Origin: Mycoplasmatota bacterium
GTDB lineage: Bacteria > Bacillota_I > Bacilli_A > Izemoplasmatales > Hujiaoplasmataceae
NCBI GenBank assembly: GCA_016342455.1
Contig: JAEIOE010000001.1
Coordinates: 60,096-124,095, forward strand
Reading direction: 5' to 3'
DNA length: 64,000 bases
The translations under genes and the position numbers were made by a program. Positions within the stretch are counted from its first letter, which is position 1, and each line of letters begins with the position of its first letter. Below, in pieces: positions 8,927-18,889 of the stretch. The notes under the pieces are model-generated. The model made no database searches, was not told the DNA's origin, and worked only from the letters and a program-made list of their open reading frames with translations.

Positions 8927-8950
8927 TGCAAGAAACAACTGAAAATCAAT
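8927..8950 (+). repeat. 24-bp cassette repeat, copy C
   Basis: TGCAAGAAACAACTGAAAAT then CAAT, three mismatches to the consensus. It lies in the 3' untranslated part of the lipoprotein gene, upstream of that gene's terminator. Confidence 0.7.
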
Positions 8951-8981
8951 GTGTTTTATAACATGTCAAGAATATAAGAAT

Positions 8982-9010
8982 AAACAGCAAATTTACTTGC
9001 TGTTTTTTTT
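8982..9010 (+). terminator. Rho-independent terminator
   Basis: AAACAGCAA pairs with TTGCTGTTT around ATTTAC, followed by a T run. It ends transcription of the lipoprotein gene. A TATAAT box for the next gene begins five bases further on (9015). Confidence 0.85.
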
Positions 9011-9039
9011 ATGATATAATATGTTTTGGAGATGGTTAT

Positions 9040-9228
9040 ATGTTAAGAAAAATTAGAATATATGGTATGATATTTATAGCCTTTGTTTTGACACCATTTG
9101 GTGTAATTTACTTCATTGCAATCGGATTGAATGGATTAATAGAAAGTATAGGAGTTATATTATTTGGATTAGCTTTAACCCTTGCTTTTGGGCTGTTAAT
9201 GCTACTAATTAAAAAGGTTGTTTCCTAA
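9040..9228 (+). CDS. Two-helix small membrane protein
   Basis: A 62-residue, highly hydrophobic protein with two predicted transmembrane helices (FIAFVLTPFGVIYFIAI and VILFGLALTLAFGLLML). They are separated by a short polar turn, with basic ends. Its own promoter (TATAAT) and a GGAG-type site precede the ATG. It is the only gene in the C-D interval of the repeat array. Holin-like, immunity-like and other roles are all possible; none is supported. Confidence 0.6.
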   Translation: MLRKIRIYGMIFIAFVLTPFGVIYFIAIGLNGLIESIGVILFGLALTLAFGLLMLLIKKVVS

Positions 9229-9295
9229 AATATATACTAGATTTAGAATGAAGTTGTGCATTTTAGGTCTCCAAAACCGTTATTAGGTGTTTTTG

Positions 9296-9319
9296 TGCAT
9301 GAAACGACTGAAAATCCAT
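9296..9319 (+). repeat. 24-bp cassette repeat, copy D
   Basis: Matches the consensus exactly (GCATGAAACGACTGAAAATC core) and is followed by TAATCG. About 30 bases upstream is GTCTCCAAAACCGTT, echoed before copy E as GTCTTCAAAACTGTT, so homology extends beyond the core. Confidence 0.85.
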
Positions 9320-9385
9320 TAATCGAATAAATTGATATATAGGTGGAAAATTATGAATTGTGAAGAAAAATGAAAGCAGAAAAAA

Positions 9386-9496
9386 ATGATAAAACAATAT
9401 AAACAAGAGCTTCTTATGATAAATTTTCAAATGTTAATGCTATTACAAAACAATGAAAATAAGGAAGAAGAGTATCCAAGTTATGTAAAAATATAA
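9386..9496 (+). CDS. Possible 36-residue peptide
   Basis: A short ORF (starts MIKQYKQELLM, ends YPSYVKI) with a Met/Leu-rich amphipathic start and an acidic tail. No convincing ribosome site precedes it, but it ends 20 bases before the next gene on the same strand. It is too short for the ORF track. Reported as possible only. Confidence 0.25.
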   Translation: MIKQYKQELLMINFQMLMLLQNNENKEEEYPSYVKI

Positions 9497-9515
9497 TAAA
9501 GGAGAGTTAATCAGA

Positions 9516-10028
9516 ATGAATGAATGGATGATATCATTTATCACAGCTGTAATTGTAATAGTTTTAAGGGAAGTCTTAGAGAGATTAAATTCACATTATA
9601 AAGCAAAAAGGGAGTTTCTAAAAGAAAACTTTAATGATATTAAGAATATCTATTTAAGTATTGATAAATTGATAATGAATTATCAATATACTAACAATGA
9701 TATATTAAATTTGAGTATGCTTGAGTTTGTGTTCGAAGAACTTAAATCCTTCATGGAACAAGCGTATGATATCGTAAACTTAGTTAGACTATATATTCCT
9801 AAAATTGACAATCAAAGCAAGGGCATGGAGTTGGCTAATGAACTTTATACACAACTTATTGTTGAGAGCCAGAAATTGCATAATTCATTGTCTAATGATG
9901 AAAAGAAGCGACAGGAAGATATTTATAATATAATTAATAAAAAATATGATATTGAAATAAGAACAAATGTTATCAAATATGTACTTAAGCCGTTGAAAGA
10001 AGATTTAATCAAATATTTACATAAATGA
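9516..10028 (+). CDS. Single-pass membrane-anchored helical protein, unknown
   Basis: A 170-residue protein with an N-terminal membrane anchor (MISFITAVIVIVLREVL). A long helical, coiled-coil-like cytosolic part follows, rich in Lys, Glu and Leu. AAAGGAG lies at a normal distance from the ATG. It occupies the D-E interval of the repeat array. Similar anchored-helical proteins occur as effector or immunity cargo in mobile elements, but no family is recognised. Confidence 0.6.
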   Translation: MNEWMISFITAVIVIVLREVLERLNSHYKAKREFLKENFNDIKNIYLSIDKLIMNYQYTNNDILNLSMLEFVFEELKSFMEQAYDIVNLVRLYIPKIDNQSKGMELANELYTQLIVESQKLHNSLSNDEKKRQEDIYNIINKKYDIEIRTNVIKYVLKPLKEDLIKYLHK

Positions 10029-10211
10029 TACAACGGCATGGTTGTAAATTATGTTACATAAGATTTTAGCTTATAGCCTAATATATTTATTTAAACATTA
10101 TTTTTAAGGAACGATACAATTATATACATCTGAATACTATATATTTTTATTGTTAGTCTTCAAAACTGTTTTAACAGACATTTATGTTGAGTAGATATGT
10201 GAACTATTAGT

Positions 10212-10235
10212 TTCATGAAACAACTGAAAAACCAT
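10212..10235 (+). repeat. 24-bp cassette repeat, copy E
   Basis: TTCATGAAACAACTGAAAAA then CCAT, followed by TAATTAG. It lies 185 bases after the previous stop and 20 bases before the next ATG. It marks the left edge of the interval containing the RiPP cluster. Confidence 0.8.
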
Positions 10236-10254
10236 TAATTAGAAAGGTAGAAAA

Positions 10255-10488
10255 ATGAATAGTATCGTTAAAGAGTTAGAAAAAAAAGCCAAAGCATTTA
10301 AAATTAAAATACCCATCGAAAAAAGAGAAAACCTTGATAGCTATGAGAATATGTCTGAAAGTCAACTTCAATATAAATCCAATATGGGCGATGGGTTAGC
10401 TACTTTGGCATTGGTTAGGTCTTTTTTAGCTGTACAACAGACACAACGTGTAATAATCAGACCTGCTGATTATATTATGGCTGTTTAG
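10255..10488 (+). CDS. 77-residue hypothetical protein
   Basis: Starts at ATG after AGAAAGG. The product has a Lys-rich helical N-terminus, then NMSESQLQYKSNMGDG and a hydrophobic-aromatic tail. I recognise no domain. It is the first gene after repeat copy E and precedes the RiPP genes on the same strand as the exporter. It may belong to the cassette rather than to the peptide pathway. Confidence 0.5.
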   Translation: MNSIVKELEKKAKAFKIKIPIEKRENLDSYENMSESQLQYKSNMGDGLATLALVRSFLAVQQTQRVIIRPADYIMAV

Positions 10489-10571
10489 GGTGCAATACTA
10501 GTTAAAATTTATATCAATACTTGATATATCTTGCAATAAATTAGTGGTTATAGGCTTGTTTGGTTTCAAAA

Positions 10572-10594
10572 CAAAAAGCCAACTATAAGTTGAC
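10572..10594 (-). terminator. Terminator of the RiPP precursor gene
   Basis: Read on the minus strand, GTCAACT pairs with AGTTGGC around a 3-base loop, followed by a T run. It lies 16 bases past the precursor stop codon. Confidence 0.75.
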
Positions 10595-10609
10595 CTTTTG
10601 ATTTTTCCT

Positions 10610-10801
10610 TTAACAAATAAAAATGATTAATGCTGGCAAGATACCACAACCGGTTGGATCTGCCAAACTTGCTCCGCTTCCGCCACCATTTCCACAGGTA
10701 GTATCTGTTTCCAGACAATTTACTTGCATTTCGCCATCATCACTTAATGAACTAACTCCGTCATCTTCGTCATTCCAAATGGGATTACCTAAAGAATTCA
10801 T
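10610..10801 (-). CDS. RiPP precursor peptide (radical SAM-modified, sactipeptide-like candidate)
   Basis: A 63-residue peptide with a perfect AAAGGAGG site 6 bases before the ATG. The first 28 residues are acidic and leader-like (NDEDDG, SLSDDGE). The rest is small and Gly/Ala/Ser-rich with four Cys at 29, 36, 52 and 63, ending hydrophobic (LPALIIFIC). The length, acidic leader, Cys core and adjacent exporter plus two radical SAM/SPASM genes indicate a ribosomally made, Cys-crosslinked peptide. The opposite-strand ORF is a shadow. Known sactipeptide and ranthipeptide cores do not obviously match. The cleavage site is unknown. Confidence 0.75.
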   Translation of the reverse strand: MNSLGNPIWNDEDDGVSSLSDDGEMQVNCLETDTTCGNGGGSGASLADPTGCGILPALIIFIC

Positions 10802-10894
10802 ATGAACCTCCTTTCTAAAAAAATATTTATGTTGTTATTAAGAACTACGATAATATAGTAAACAAAATTAATGCAATTTCTGCGAGGTGTCAGT

Positions 10895-12547
10895 ATGAAA
10901 AATAGAACAAAATTATCTTGGGAATACTATAAAAAGCACAGGATATTATACTTTGGCTTCATTTTGGTTAAATTATTGAGAATAGTAGTAACAATATATT
11001 TGCCATTATTTTTTGCGAATATTATTACTTTTTTGGCAGATAAAATGTTTGAGAGGGTGTATAAATACATTTTCTTATTAGCTCTGTTTAGTATAATATC
11101 AATTTTACTAAAATACATTCAAAAGAATATAGAAAACTTCTTGAAAATTAGTGTAAATCTTATTATAAAAGAGAAGTTAGTAAAAAAAATATCGTTGCTT
11201 CCTTGTTATTTATATGATGCTTATAAAGACTCTAAGGTTTTTAACATTTTAACAAGTGATTCAAATAAAGTGGCAGAATATCTTCTGTTATTAACGGATT
11301 TTGTAATTAATATTTTGACAGTAATAATAATTGGAATTGTGATTTTTAATCTTAACATATTACTATCACTTATTATTATACTTGCATATCCATTAACTAT
11401 TTTAATTAACTGGTTATATGGAAAAAAAATAAAAAAGTCTTCAGAAAACCTGATTATAGCATATGACTCGTATATTTATGCAGCGGAAAAGGTGTGTAAC
11501 AACTTTGACTTAAACATTATAAATAGCCATCCAACGAAACTTCAAAATTACTTTCTTAAGCCTTATTTAGTATTCAAAAATAAATTGCTTGCGCAAAAAA
11601 AACTACAAGTTAACAATACACATCTTATTGGTTTTATTAGCCTAATTAGTTATTTTCTCATACTAATAGTGGGCGTCAGATTAATAATAAATGGACAAAT
11701 AGAACTTGGCATACTAATAGCATTTATTTCATTTTCTAATTCATTTACAACTACTTTGAATTCGATAGTATTCTTTAATACCAATCTTCAACCAACTCTT
11801 ACTTCCATAGATAGAGTAATAAATTTTCATTCTGTCTATATGAAATATTATGAAGAAAATAATTCAAAATTAGAGTATAAATCTAAAATAACTAATATTA
11901 TGTTAGAAAACATAAGCAAACATTTTGGTGATAAAGAAATATTGAGAGACGTTAATATTAATATTCCTATAAACTCGGTTGTAGGAGTAGTCGGAGAAAA
12001 TGGTGCTGGAAAAACAACTTTATTCAAAATATTATCACATATGTACCTTCCGGATAAAGGAAGAATTGGTGTAAATAATACTTGGGTAAATAGTATCAAT
12101 TTAGAATCGATATATTCAATCTTCTCATATGTAGGGATTAACAAGACTATTTATAAACTTACCGTGAAAGAAAACTTGCTTTTTTCCATTAGGGATAATG
12201 ATTTTGATGAAACAACTTTAAACAATTTACTAAAAACAGTGAATATTTATTCGGATATATTTTCTTTGAAAGAGAATATAAATACATCAATAAATAATGA
12301 AAATGATCTGTCTAGTGGCCAGATTCAAAAGATTCAACTAGCTCGTATGTTTCTCAAAAATAATCCTGTTTTAATAATTGATGAAGCTCTAAGTGAGTTA
12401 GACGAAACTTCAAGGAAATTAATACTTATGTATTTAAAATTATATAAAAAGGATAAAATAATTTTTATCACTTCTCATAACCAAAAAGATCTTTCCACAT
12501 GCGATATAGTTTTGAATATAAAAAATGGAAAAATAATACAAGTATAA
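10895..12547 (+). CDS. ABC exporter (fused membrane and ATPase) for the RiPP
   Basis: A half-transporter of about 550 residues. Six predicted transmembrane helices occupy residues 10-300, followed by an ATPase domain. The ATPase has Walker A GENGAGKTT, signature LSSGQ and Walker B LIIDEA. It probably dimerises in the membrane and exports the modified peptide or gives self-protection. No N-terminal C39 peptidase is present, so leader removal needs another enzyme. ATG 10895 has GAGGTG 5 bases upstream; the track start at 10871 lacks a site. It is transcribed divergently from the precursor gene. Confidence 0.88.
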   Translation: MKNRTKLSWEYYKKHRILYFGFILVKLLRIVVTIYLPLFFANIITFLADKMFERVYKYIFLLALFSIISILLKYIQKNIENFLKISVNLIIKEKLVKKISLLPCYLYDAYKDSKVFNILTSDSNKVAEYLLLLTDFVINILTVIIIGIVIFNLNILLSLIIILAYPLTILINWLYGKKIKKSSENLIIAYDSYIYAAEKVCNNFDLNIINSHPTKLQNYFLKPYLVFKNKLLAQKKLQVNNTHLIGFISLISYFLILIVGVRLIINGQIELGILIAFISFSNSFTTTLNSIVFFNTNLQPTLTSIDRVINFHSVYMKYYEENNSKLEYKSKITNIMLENISKHFGDKEILRDVNINIPINSVVGVVGENGAGKTTLFKILSHMYLPDKGRIGVNNTWVNSINLESIYSIFSYVGINKTIYKLTVKENLLFSIRDNDFDETTLNNLLKTVNIYSDIFSLKENINTSINNENDLSSGQIQKIQLARMFLKNNPVLIIDEALSELDETSRKLILMYLKLYKKDKIIFITSHNQKDLSTCDIVLNIKNGKIIQV

Positions 12548-12582
12548 TAATAAATTTTAAAAATCAAATTAAAGATTAAAGT

Positions 12583-13920
<1,338 letters not shown>

Positions 13921-13929
13921 GGGTCCACC

Positions 13930-15285
13930 TTAAAAAATGAAGTCTTCCAATTTATCCATACAAAAAGCATTTTTATAGGCTCCACAATTTGGACTATTTA
14001 TTGGAATATTTGATCCTATTAACTCTAATGGGCAACCCGATAAACAAACATGTCTAAATTCACACTTTTTACAATCGTATATATTGAATATATTTCTATT
14101 TTGAAATTCCAACAGTTTCTTCTCATATATTCGAATTTTGGGATAAAATTCTCCTATAATACCTAATGAAGGATCGACACACATACAATAATATGTTTTC
14201 CCGCTTGGGCCGAAATTCAAAGAAACGTGATCGGGAACACCACATTTAGAAATTTGGTGAGGTATCTGCCCATTTTTTCTTAGGATAACTGAAGCGAGAT
14301 TTGACAAAGAATAAAAACTGTCTACTGTATATTTTGTTCCCTTAACGATGGCTTTTGTTGCTTTTCTTAAATTTATATAATCTTCTAAATTATAATAATC
14401 CTTATCTGTTAGAGAGTCTGATTTATGATTTATTATATAAGTAGATCGAAAGGAAATATTTTTAAAATTAAATAATTCAAATGAATCTAGTATGGTTATT
14501 AATTTTGAGAGATTATCAGGCGAATGCGCATCAACCATCATAGTAACTACTCTTATTTTAATATCTTTTTTAGCAAGATATTTAATTCCATTCAAAATTT
14601 CAGTAATATCTATTTGTACTTTACTATTGTTAATTTCTTTAATAACATTATTATCCCCATCAAGAGATATCTGAACCTCACTAAAAGCATTAAAATTTAT
14701 ACGATTTCGAAATTTGTAGATATTAACTCCATTTGTAAAAAGAATTATATTTTTAACTTTGTTCTTAAATTTTTGAATCGTGTAATTTATTGTTTCTATT
14801 TGGGCTTCTAATAATGGTTCACCACCGCTTATTATAATATTTTCTAAACGAAACTCAGAATTACAATTTTCAAAATAGATACGCAAAAATTCATATATTT
14901 GATCAATTTTATGAATACTCATAACGCCTTTGGTGTCTGAATACCTTTTTTGATAGCAATAAGCGCATTGGAAATTGCATGCATAACTATAATTAATAGT
15001 TATTGATTTGATTTTATCTCCTAATTTGTTACAAGCGGAAAATAGTTCTTTATCAAATATGGCAATTTGATTATCAGATAGAATCTGTTTTTCATTAATG
15101 AGTTTCTTATAAAACACATCTTCAGAGGTGTTCAATTTTGTGTCAGAAGCTATCTTTCTGTCTATCTTATGTAATAATTGATATTCGATCTCGCTAATTT
15201 TTTTTCGTCGATAGGAAATAAGATTCATAATATATTGGTTTTCTTTATATTTATAACAAATATTATTAAATAATACTCTTTTCAT
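13930..15285 (-). CDS. Radical SAM/SPASM peptide maturase (second enzyme)
   Basis: A 451-residue paralogue of the neighbouring maturase, first in the minus-strand operon with AGGAGG before its ATG. The N-terminal region is winged-helix/RRE-like. The cluster motif is CNFQCAYCYQK (CX3CX2C), and SGGEPLL follows in the SAM-binding region. The SPASM end has CGVPDHVSLNF, YYCMC and CKKCEFRHVCLSGCP. Two such enzymes beside one Cys-rich precursor suggest two distinct modifications or a heteromeric maturase. Divergent from the protease-like lipoprotein gene, with AT-rich promoter DNA between them. Confidence 0.86.
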   Translation of the reverse strand: MKRVLFNNICYKYKENQYIMNLISYRRKKISEIEYQLLHKIDRKIASDTKLNTSEDVFYKKLINEKQILSDNQIAIFDKELFSACNKLGDKIKSITINYSYACNFQCAYCYQKRYSDTKGVMSIHKIDQIYEFLRIYFENCNSEFRLENIIISGGEPLLEAQIETINYTIQKFKNKVKNIILFTNGVNIYKFRNRINFNAFSEVQISLDGDNNVIKEINNSKVQIDITEILNGIKYLAKKDIKIRVVTMMVDAHSPDNLSKLITILDSFELFNFKNISFRSTYIINHKSDSLTDKDYYNLEDYINLRKATKAIVKGTKYTVDSFYSLSNLASVILRKNGQIPHQISKCGVPDHVSLNFGPSGKTYYCMCVDPSLGIIGEFYPKIRIYEKKLLEFQNRNIFNIYDCKKCEFRHVCLSGCPLELIGSNIPINSPNCGAYKNAFCMDKLEDFIF

Positions 15286-15496
15286 GATTCCTCCTTATGT
15301 AATATAATATAATATAATTATGTATAATTGTGTTTTTATAAAACAGGAAAACTGATTACTTGAATTACTAGTCAACAAAATGTATAATTAATTTGTAAAA
15401 AGAAGAAGTTAGATGTTCTGTTTATTATATTTATATCATAAAAATTTATTAAAAACAATTACATATCATTAAATATTTATTTTAAGGAGAGTTAAT

Positions 15497-17035
15497 ATGT
15501 TGAAAAAGTCATTTAAAAGTTTTATACTTATACTTTATATAGCATTTCTTTTTGGATGCGAAAATACTTCTGTTTCTTCAACTTATCCAGAAAATACTCA
15601 ATCAATAAATATTGAATCATATGTTGCATATACTTACTCAGACTCAATTACACAAGAGGAAAAACTAGAATTTGTTAACATGAATTCACATAATATAGAA
15701 ATCTTGTTAGAAAACTGTATTTTAAATGAAGAAGTCTTGAATTATTATATAAGCAATGAGTCATATAATTACTATAATATTAGAACAAACACTATTTATT
15801 TAAATATTAATGATTATGCTACATTTGATGCCATATTATACCCCATAATAAACATTCACAGTACATATACAAACTATGGGTTAATGTATGGGTTATCATA
15901 TTTTTTAAGTAATGAACTCGGATATGTTGATTCTGACACACATATAAATGAGACTAGCATACCTGATTACCTTTTTGATGAGGGTAATGATTACATGCAC
16001 GAATTACTATATCCTTTTTTTAATGAAGATTACTCAACTGAAAGTCAAATACGAGATGCAAAAGAGTTTTCTATTATAATCTCAAACTATATAATAACTA
16101 ATTTCTCTATGGATAACTTCCTTAGTTTATTATCAAACACAGATGATTTCGAAGAATTTGATTCAAGTTTTGTTTCCTATAAGAATTTGTGGCTTGAAAG
16201 CTTGGAATATGAAAGTACTATTTACAGTTCTGAATTCCCTGTTCAGTTTTCATGGGAACATGTTTACAGTAAGCTAGAGTGGCGAACAAGTCATGGCTTT
16301 TTTGTAATAAATAATGACTTTGAGGATGACTTATATGGAGAGAATTATGGAGCTTATAGTTTATTAAATAATATAAACTCACTAATGATTACAATTAATC
16401 AATTTGAGTATGAAATGACTCAAGCTGATATCTTGTTAAAAGATGAGAATACAGAATATCCAAACTTGTCAGTAACTTTTACATTTAGGCTAAATATGAG
16501 TTTCTATAATGGTCAAGGAGAAATTACTGTTATGACACTTGGAACTTTTCTACATGAATATATTCACTATCTTACTGCACATTATATGGATATTGCAGGG
16601 GACTCTAATAAGTGGTTATTTGAAGCAGTTGCACATTATTTTCAAAACACTTCGTTGTTTGTGCAAACAGTCATAGATAATGCATTGATAACAGACCAAA
16701 ACGAGCATGGGGCTGATTCATTTTTATCTATATTTTCTGACCATTATGCCTATGAATTTGATTGCTCGATTAATGTGTATGAGATGTATGATATCTTTCA
16801 ATATCTTTCGAATAATTATGATGGTGTAACTGAATACCATTCGGATTATCATATTCAATATATTTCCTTTTTTAATCATATTATCGAAACTTATGGTTTT
16901 GACACTTTTATGGAAATACTTGTTGACCAAACTTTAATGGATGAATATTTGAGCAATGATTGGGACGGACTTATTCTAGAGTGGGAAACTAATATTAAAG
17001 CGAATTATGTTTGGCTGGATAATTACCTTTCTTGA
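15497..17035 (+). CDS. Metalloprotease-like lipoprotein of the RiPP cluster
   Basis: A 512-residue exported lipoprotein: MLKKSF, hydrophobic helix, lipobox LFGC. Around residue 355 it has FLHEYIHYLTAH (HExxH) and about 30 residues later WLFEAVAHYF, whose Glu would be the third zinc ligand. This is the gluzincin arrangement. The rest is acidic, Tyr/Ser/Asn-rich and unrecognised. Anchored outside the membrane, it could cut the leader from the exported peptide, since the exporter lacks a peptidase domain. It could also give immunity. Good AAGGAGA site. Role inferred from location. Confidence 0.65.
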   Translation: MLKKSFKSFILILYIAFLFGCENTSVSSTYPENTQSINIESYVAYTYSDSITQEEKLEFVNMNSHNIEILLENCILNEEVLNYYISNESYNYYNIRTNTIYLNINDYATFDAILYPIINIHSTYTNYGLMYGLSYFLSNELGYVDSDTHINETSIPDYLFDEGNDYMHELLYPFFNEDYSTESQIRDAKEFSIIISNYIITNFSMDNFLSLLSNTDDFEEFDSSFVSYKNLWLESLEYESTIYSSEFPVQFSWEHVYSKLEWRTSHGFFVINNDFEDDLYGENYGAYSLLNNINSLMITINQFEYEMTQADILLKDENTEYPNLSVTFTFRLNMSFYNGQGEITVMTLGTFLHEYIHYLTAHYMDIAGDSNKWLFEAVAHYFQNTSLFVQTVIDNALITDQNEHGADSFLSIFSDHYAYEFDCSINVYEMYDIFQYLSNNYDGVTEYHSDYHIQYISFFNHIIETYGFDTFMEILVDQTLMDEYLSNDWDGLILEWETNIKANYVWLDNYLS

Positions 17036-17075
17036 ATATTCTGTAATAAAAGGAGTTAGTATCGAGTATATCTTG

Positions 17076-17099
17076 TGCATGAAACGACTGAAAATCCAT
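17076..17099 (+). repeat. 24-bp cassette repeat, copy F
   Basis: Exact consensus core, identical to copy D over 24 bases though 7.8 kb away. It lies 40 bases after the lipoprotein stop and closes the RiPP interval. Confidence 0.85.
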
Positions 17100-17148
17100 A
17101 TTGCTATTAAGATTTTAAACTATTTAGAAAATATAGAGGTAGATACAT

Positions 17149-17502
17149 ATGACATTCCACAGTATTAATTTTGTCTATATAGGTTTATGGATATTTGTGT
17201 TCTTGGGCTTTTTACAAGGAGCTTCCTTAGATTATTTATGTCCTAATTATGAAGGTGTAAGGAAAGTGAATCTCCATCGATTTAGTAAATTCTTTAAAAT
17301 GAGTAAAACATATAAACCTAAAATGTGGATTAAATCATTTATTATGCAACTAGTTGGATATATATATATTATTGTCTCATTTGTTTTGATAATAATATCG
17401 TTATTTCAAACTTTAGAAACTACTATATTTATCATTTCAATATATTCTATAGCTGCTTTAATATATTTTGTTGGCGGGTATATTTATACGAAAATATATT
17501 GA
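17149..17502 (+). CDS. Three-helix membrane protein, unknown
   Basis: A 117-residue protein with three predicted transmembrane helices: an N-terminal one (FVYIGLWIFVFLGFL) and two near the C-terminus. A basic cytosolic loop (KMSKTYKPKMWIK) lies between. It is preceded by a GAGGTAG site. It fills the F-G interval of the repeat array, so it is a separate cassette from the RiPP genes. It might still act in immunity to the peptide. No family recognised. Confidence 0.6.
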   Translation: MTFHSINFVYIGLWIFVFLGFLQGASLDYLCPNYEGVRKVNLHRFSKFFKMSKTYKPKMWIKSFIMQLVGYIYIIVSFVLIIISLFQTLETTIFIISIYSIAALIYFVGGYIYTKIY

Positions 17503-17511
17503 GATACTTAT

Positions 17512-17535
17512 TGCATGAAATGACTGAAAATTTAT
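17512..17535 (+). repeat. 24-bp cassette repeat, copy G
   Basis: TGCATGAAATGACTGAAAAT then TTAT. The last copy, 10 bases after the stop of the membrane protein gene and just before a terminator. It is the most diverged at the right edge. Confidence 0.75.
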
Positions 17536-17573
17536 TATTTGGATATTGAAAGCCTAAAAGATTTATAACTGTA

Positions 17574-17605
17574 AAAAAAAGAGGATTTATTTAGATCCTC
17601 TTTTT
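17574..17605 (+). terminator. Rho-independent terminator closing the cargo array
   Basis: GAGGAT pairs with ATCCTC (extended by A/T pairs), followed by TTTTT. It lies between repeat copy G and the tRNA-Thr half. Confidence 0.8.
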
Positions 17606-17756
17606 AATAGAAATGATGTCATGTTTTTAATGTTGACAGATTGTCAATTTATTATTCAAAATACTTGATTTGATTTGAAATAGGTGTCAAAACAGGTGTC
17701 AAATAGTAAATAGATGATATACAACCCCTATGTCTCGGGCAAATATATTTTTAATA

Positions 17757-17808
17757 CAACTGACTTGTAATCAGTAGGTTGCGGGTTCAATTCCTGCTTT
17801 CGGCACCA
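17757..17808 (+). other. 3' half of tRNA-Thr(TGT): ICE attachment site
   Basis: The anticodon arm (ACTGA-CTTGTAA-TCAGT, anticodon TGT), the T arm GCGGG-TTCAATT-CCTGC, the acceptor 3' strand TTTCGGC and ACCA are all present. No D arm or 5' acceptor strand precedes them, so this is not a functional gene. It is the duplicated 3' part left when an element integrates into a tRNA gene. The original terminator follows at 17856. Confidence 0.85.
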
Positions 17809-18204
17809 TTAAAGCACTCTAACTATAACGAACAAAACGTTATGTTATCTAGATAAGATGGACTTTGGTCCGTCTTTTTTTTGCATTTAATGCGTAAAAT
17901 ATGTACCAAATAAATATCAAAAGTTTCAATTATTGCAACTTAACCCTCTACATACAGGGGTTTATATCAAAATTCTAGTTCTGATATCTTAGATAACGGA
18001 AACATTGAAATCCTGATTTTTATGATAAATTAGTCGCGCTAACCCTAGAACTTCAAGGATGCTACACAAATAAATAATGCTTTTTAATAATAAGACATCG
18101 AAATGATCAAACCCTAGAACTTAATATATTGGGTGTAAAAATCATCACTTTTTTGTACTATTGGAAATTCAGGGTTTCATCTTTCAAAAATATAACTTTT
18201 TTTA
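17797..18204 (+). repeat. tRNA-Thr downstream direct repeat, copy R1
   Basis: From CTTTCGGCACCATT onward, about 400 bases match copy R2 at 22048 with scattered substitutions. The match includes the terminator, AACCCTAGAACTTCAAGGATG, and AACTTAATATATTGGGTGT. No coding region lies in it or in the AT-rich DNA from 18205 to 18490. This marks the junction of two inserted segments. Confidence 0.85.
17856..17881 (+). terminator. tRNA-Thr terminator, copy 1
   Basis: AGATGGAC pairs with GTCCGTCT (one T-G wobble) around TTT, followed by eight T. The same terminator recurs at 22107 and 44688. Confidence 0.85.
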
Positions 18205-18490
18205 GTTAACACTTTTCAATTACATATCAAATTTTTAAGAAGGAAATGAAATTGATTCATTTAGAATTGATTACAATTACCAACAACAAAAGTGGGTTTG
18301 TGTAATGATATTCACATTGCTTCAAAACATTGACTTCATTGAATCTAATAGGACAATCATATTGATGACATTAATATATTATCATCGATTGTTTTTATAA
18401 AATGAATGTGGTAGAATACAATTAATTAATATTCTATTTGTGATTTTTTATATTAGATAGGATATTAAATCAATCAGAGGAGGTGACAAA

Positions 18491-18838
18491 ATGAGAGAGT
18501 TATTAAGAAAATATAGATCAACAATAATTATTTCATTTATTGTCCTCTTCATAGTAGGATATCAAGTTTATAGAATTACTCAACTAGACATACATTATTT
18601 GGGAGAAGAAGTAAGTTTACATATAGCACCTAGTTATATCATACTTTTAGCAATCGTACCACTAGCACTAATTCTTATCGTTTTACTTCCTGGATTCGTT
18701 ATCGTATCCATTACTTTTAAATTACCTGTTTTTAATCCTGAATTTAATAGAACGTATTTCATATATACAGAACGATTAAATATGTCCTTTGTAAGGATAT
18801 TTAACCGAAGTAAAATATACAAGGTCATTCGCTGTTGA
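18491..18838 (+). CDS. Two-helix membrane protein, unknown
   Basis: A 115-residue protein with two predicted transmembrane helices (IIISFIVLFIVGYQVY and YIILLAIVPLALILIVLL) separated by an external loop. It ends in a basic tail. GGAGGTGA precedes the ATG. The next gene starts 52 bases later with no terminator between, so the two are likely co-transcribed. No recognised domain. Confidence 0.65.
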   Translation: MRELLRKYRSTIIISFIVLFIVGYQVYRITQLDIHYLGEEVSLHIAPSYIILLAIVPLALILIVLLPGFVIVSITFKLPVFNPEFNRTYFIYTERLNMSFVRIFNRSKIYKVIRC

Positions 18839-18889
18839 TTCATTATTTTTACCATATAATTTTGTAAAAATAATGAAAGGAGAACATAA

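Noticed and set aside
10623-10805. Plus-strand 60-residue ORF opposite the RiPP precursor
   Set aside because: The minus-strand ORF has a perfect Shine-Dalgarno, a terminator and RiPP context; this one is its mirror.
17757-17808. Functional tRNA-Thr gene
   Set aside because: The D arm and 5' acceptor strand are missing; only the 3' half is present.
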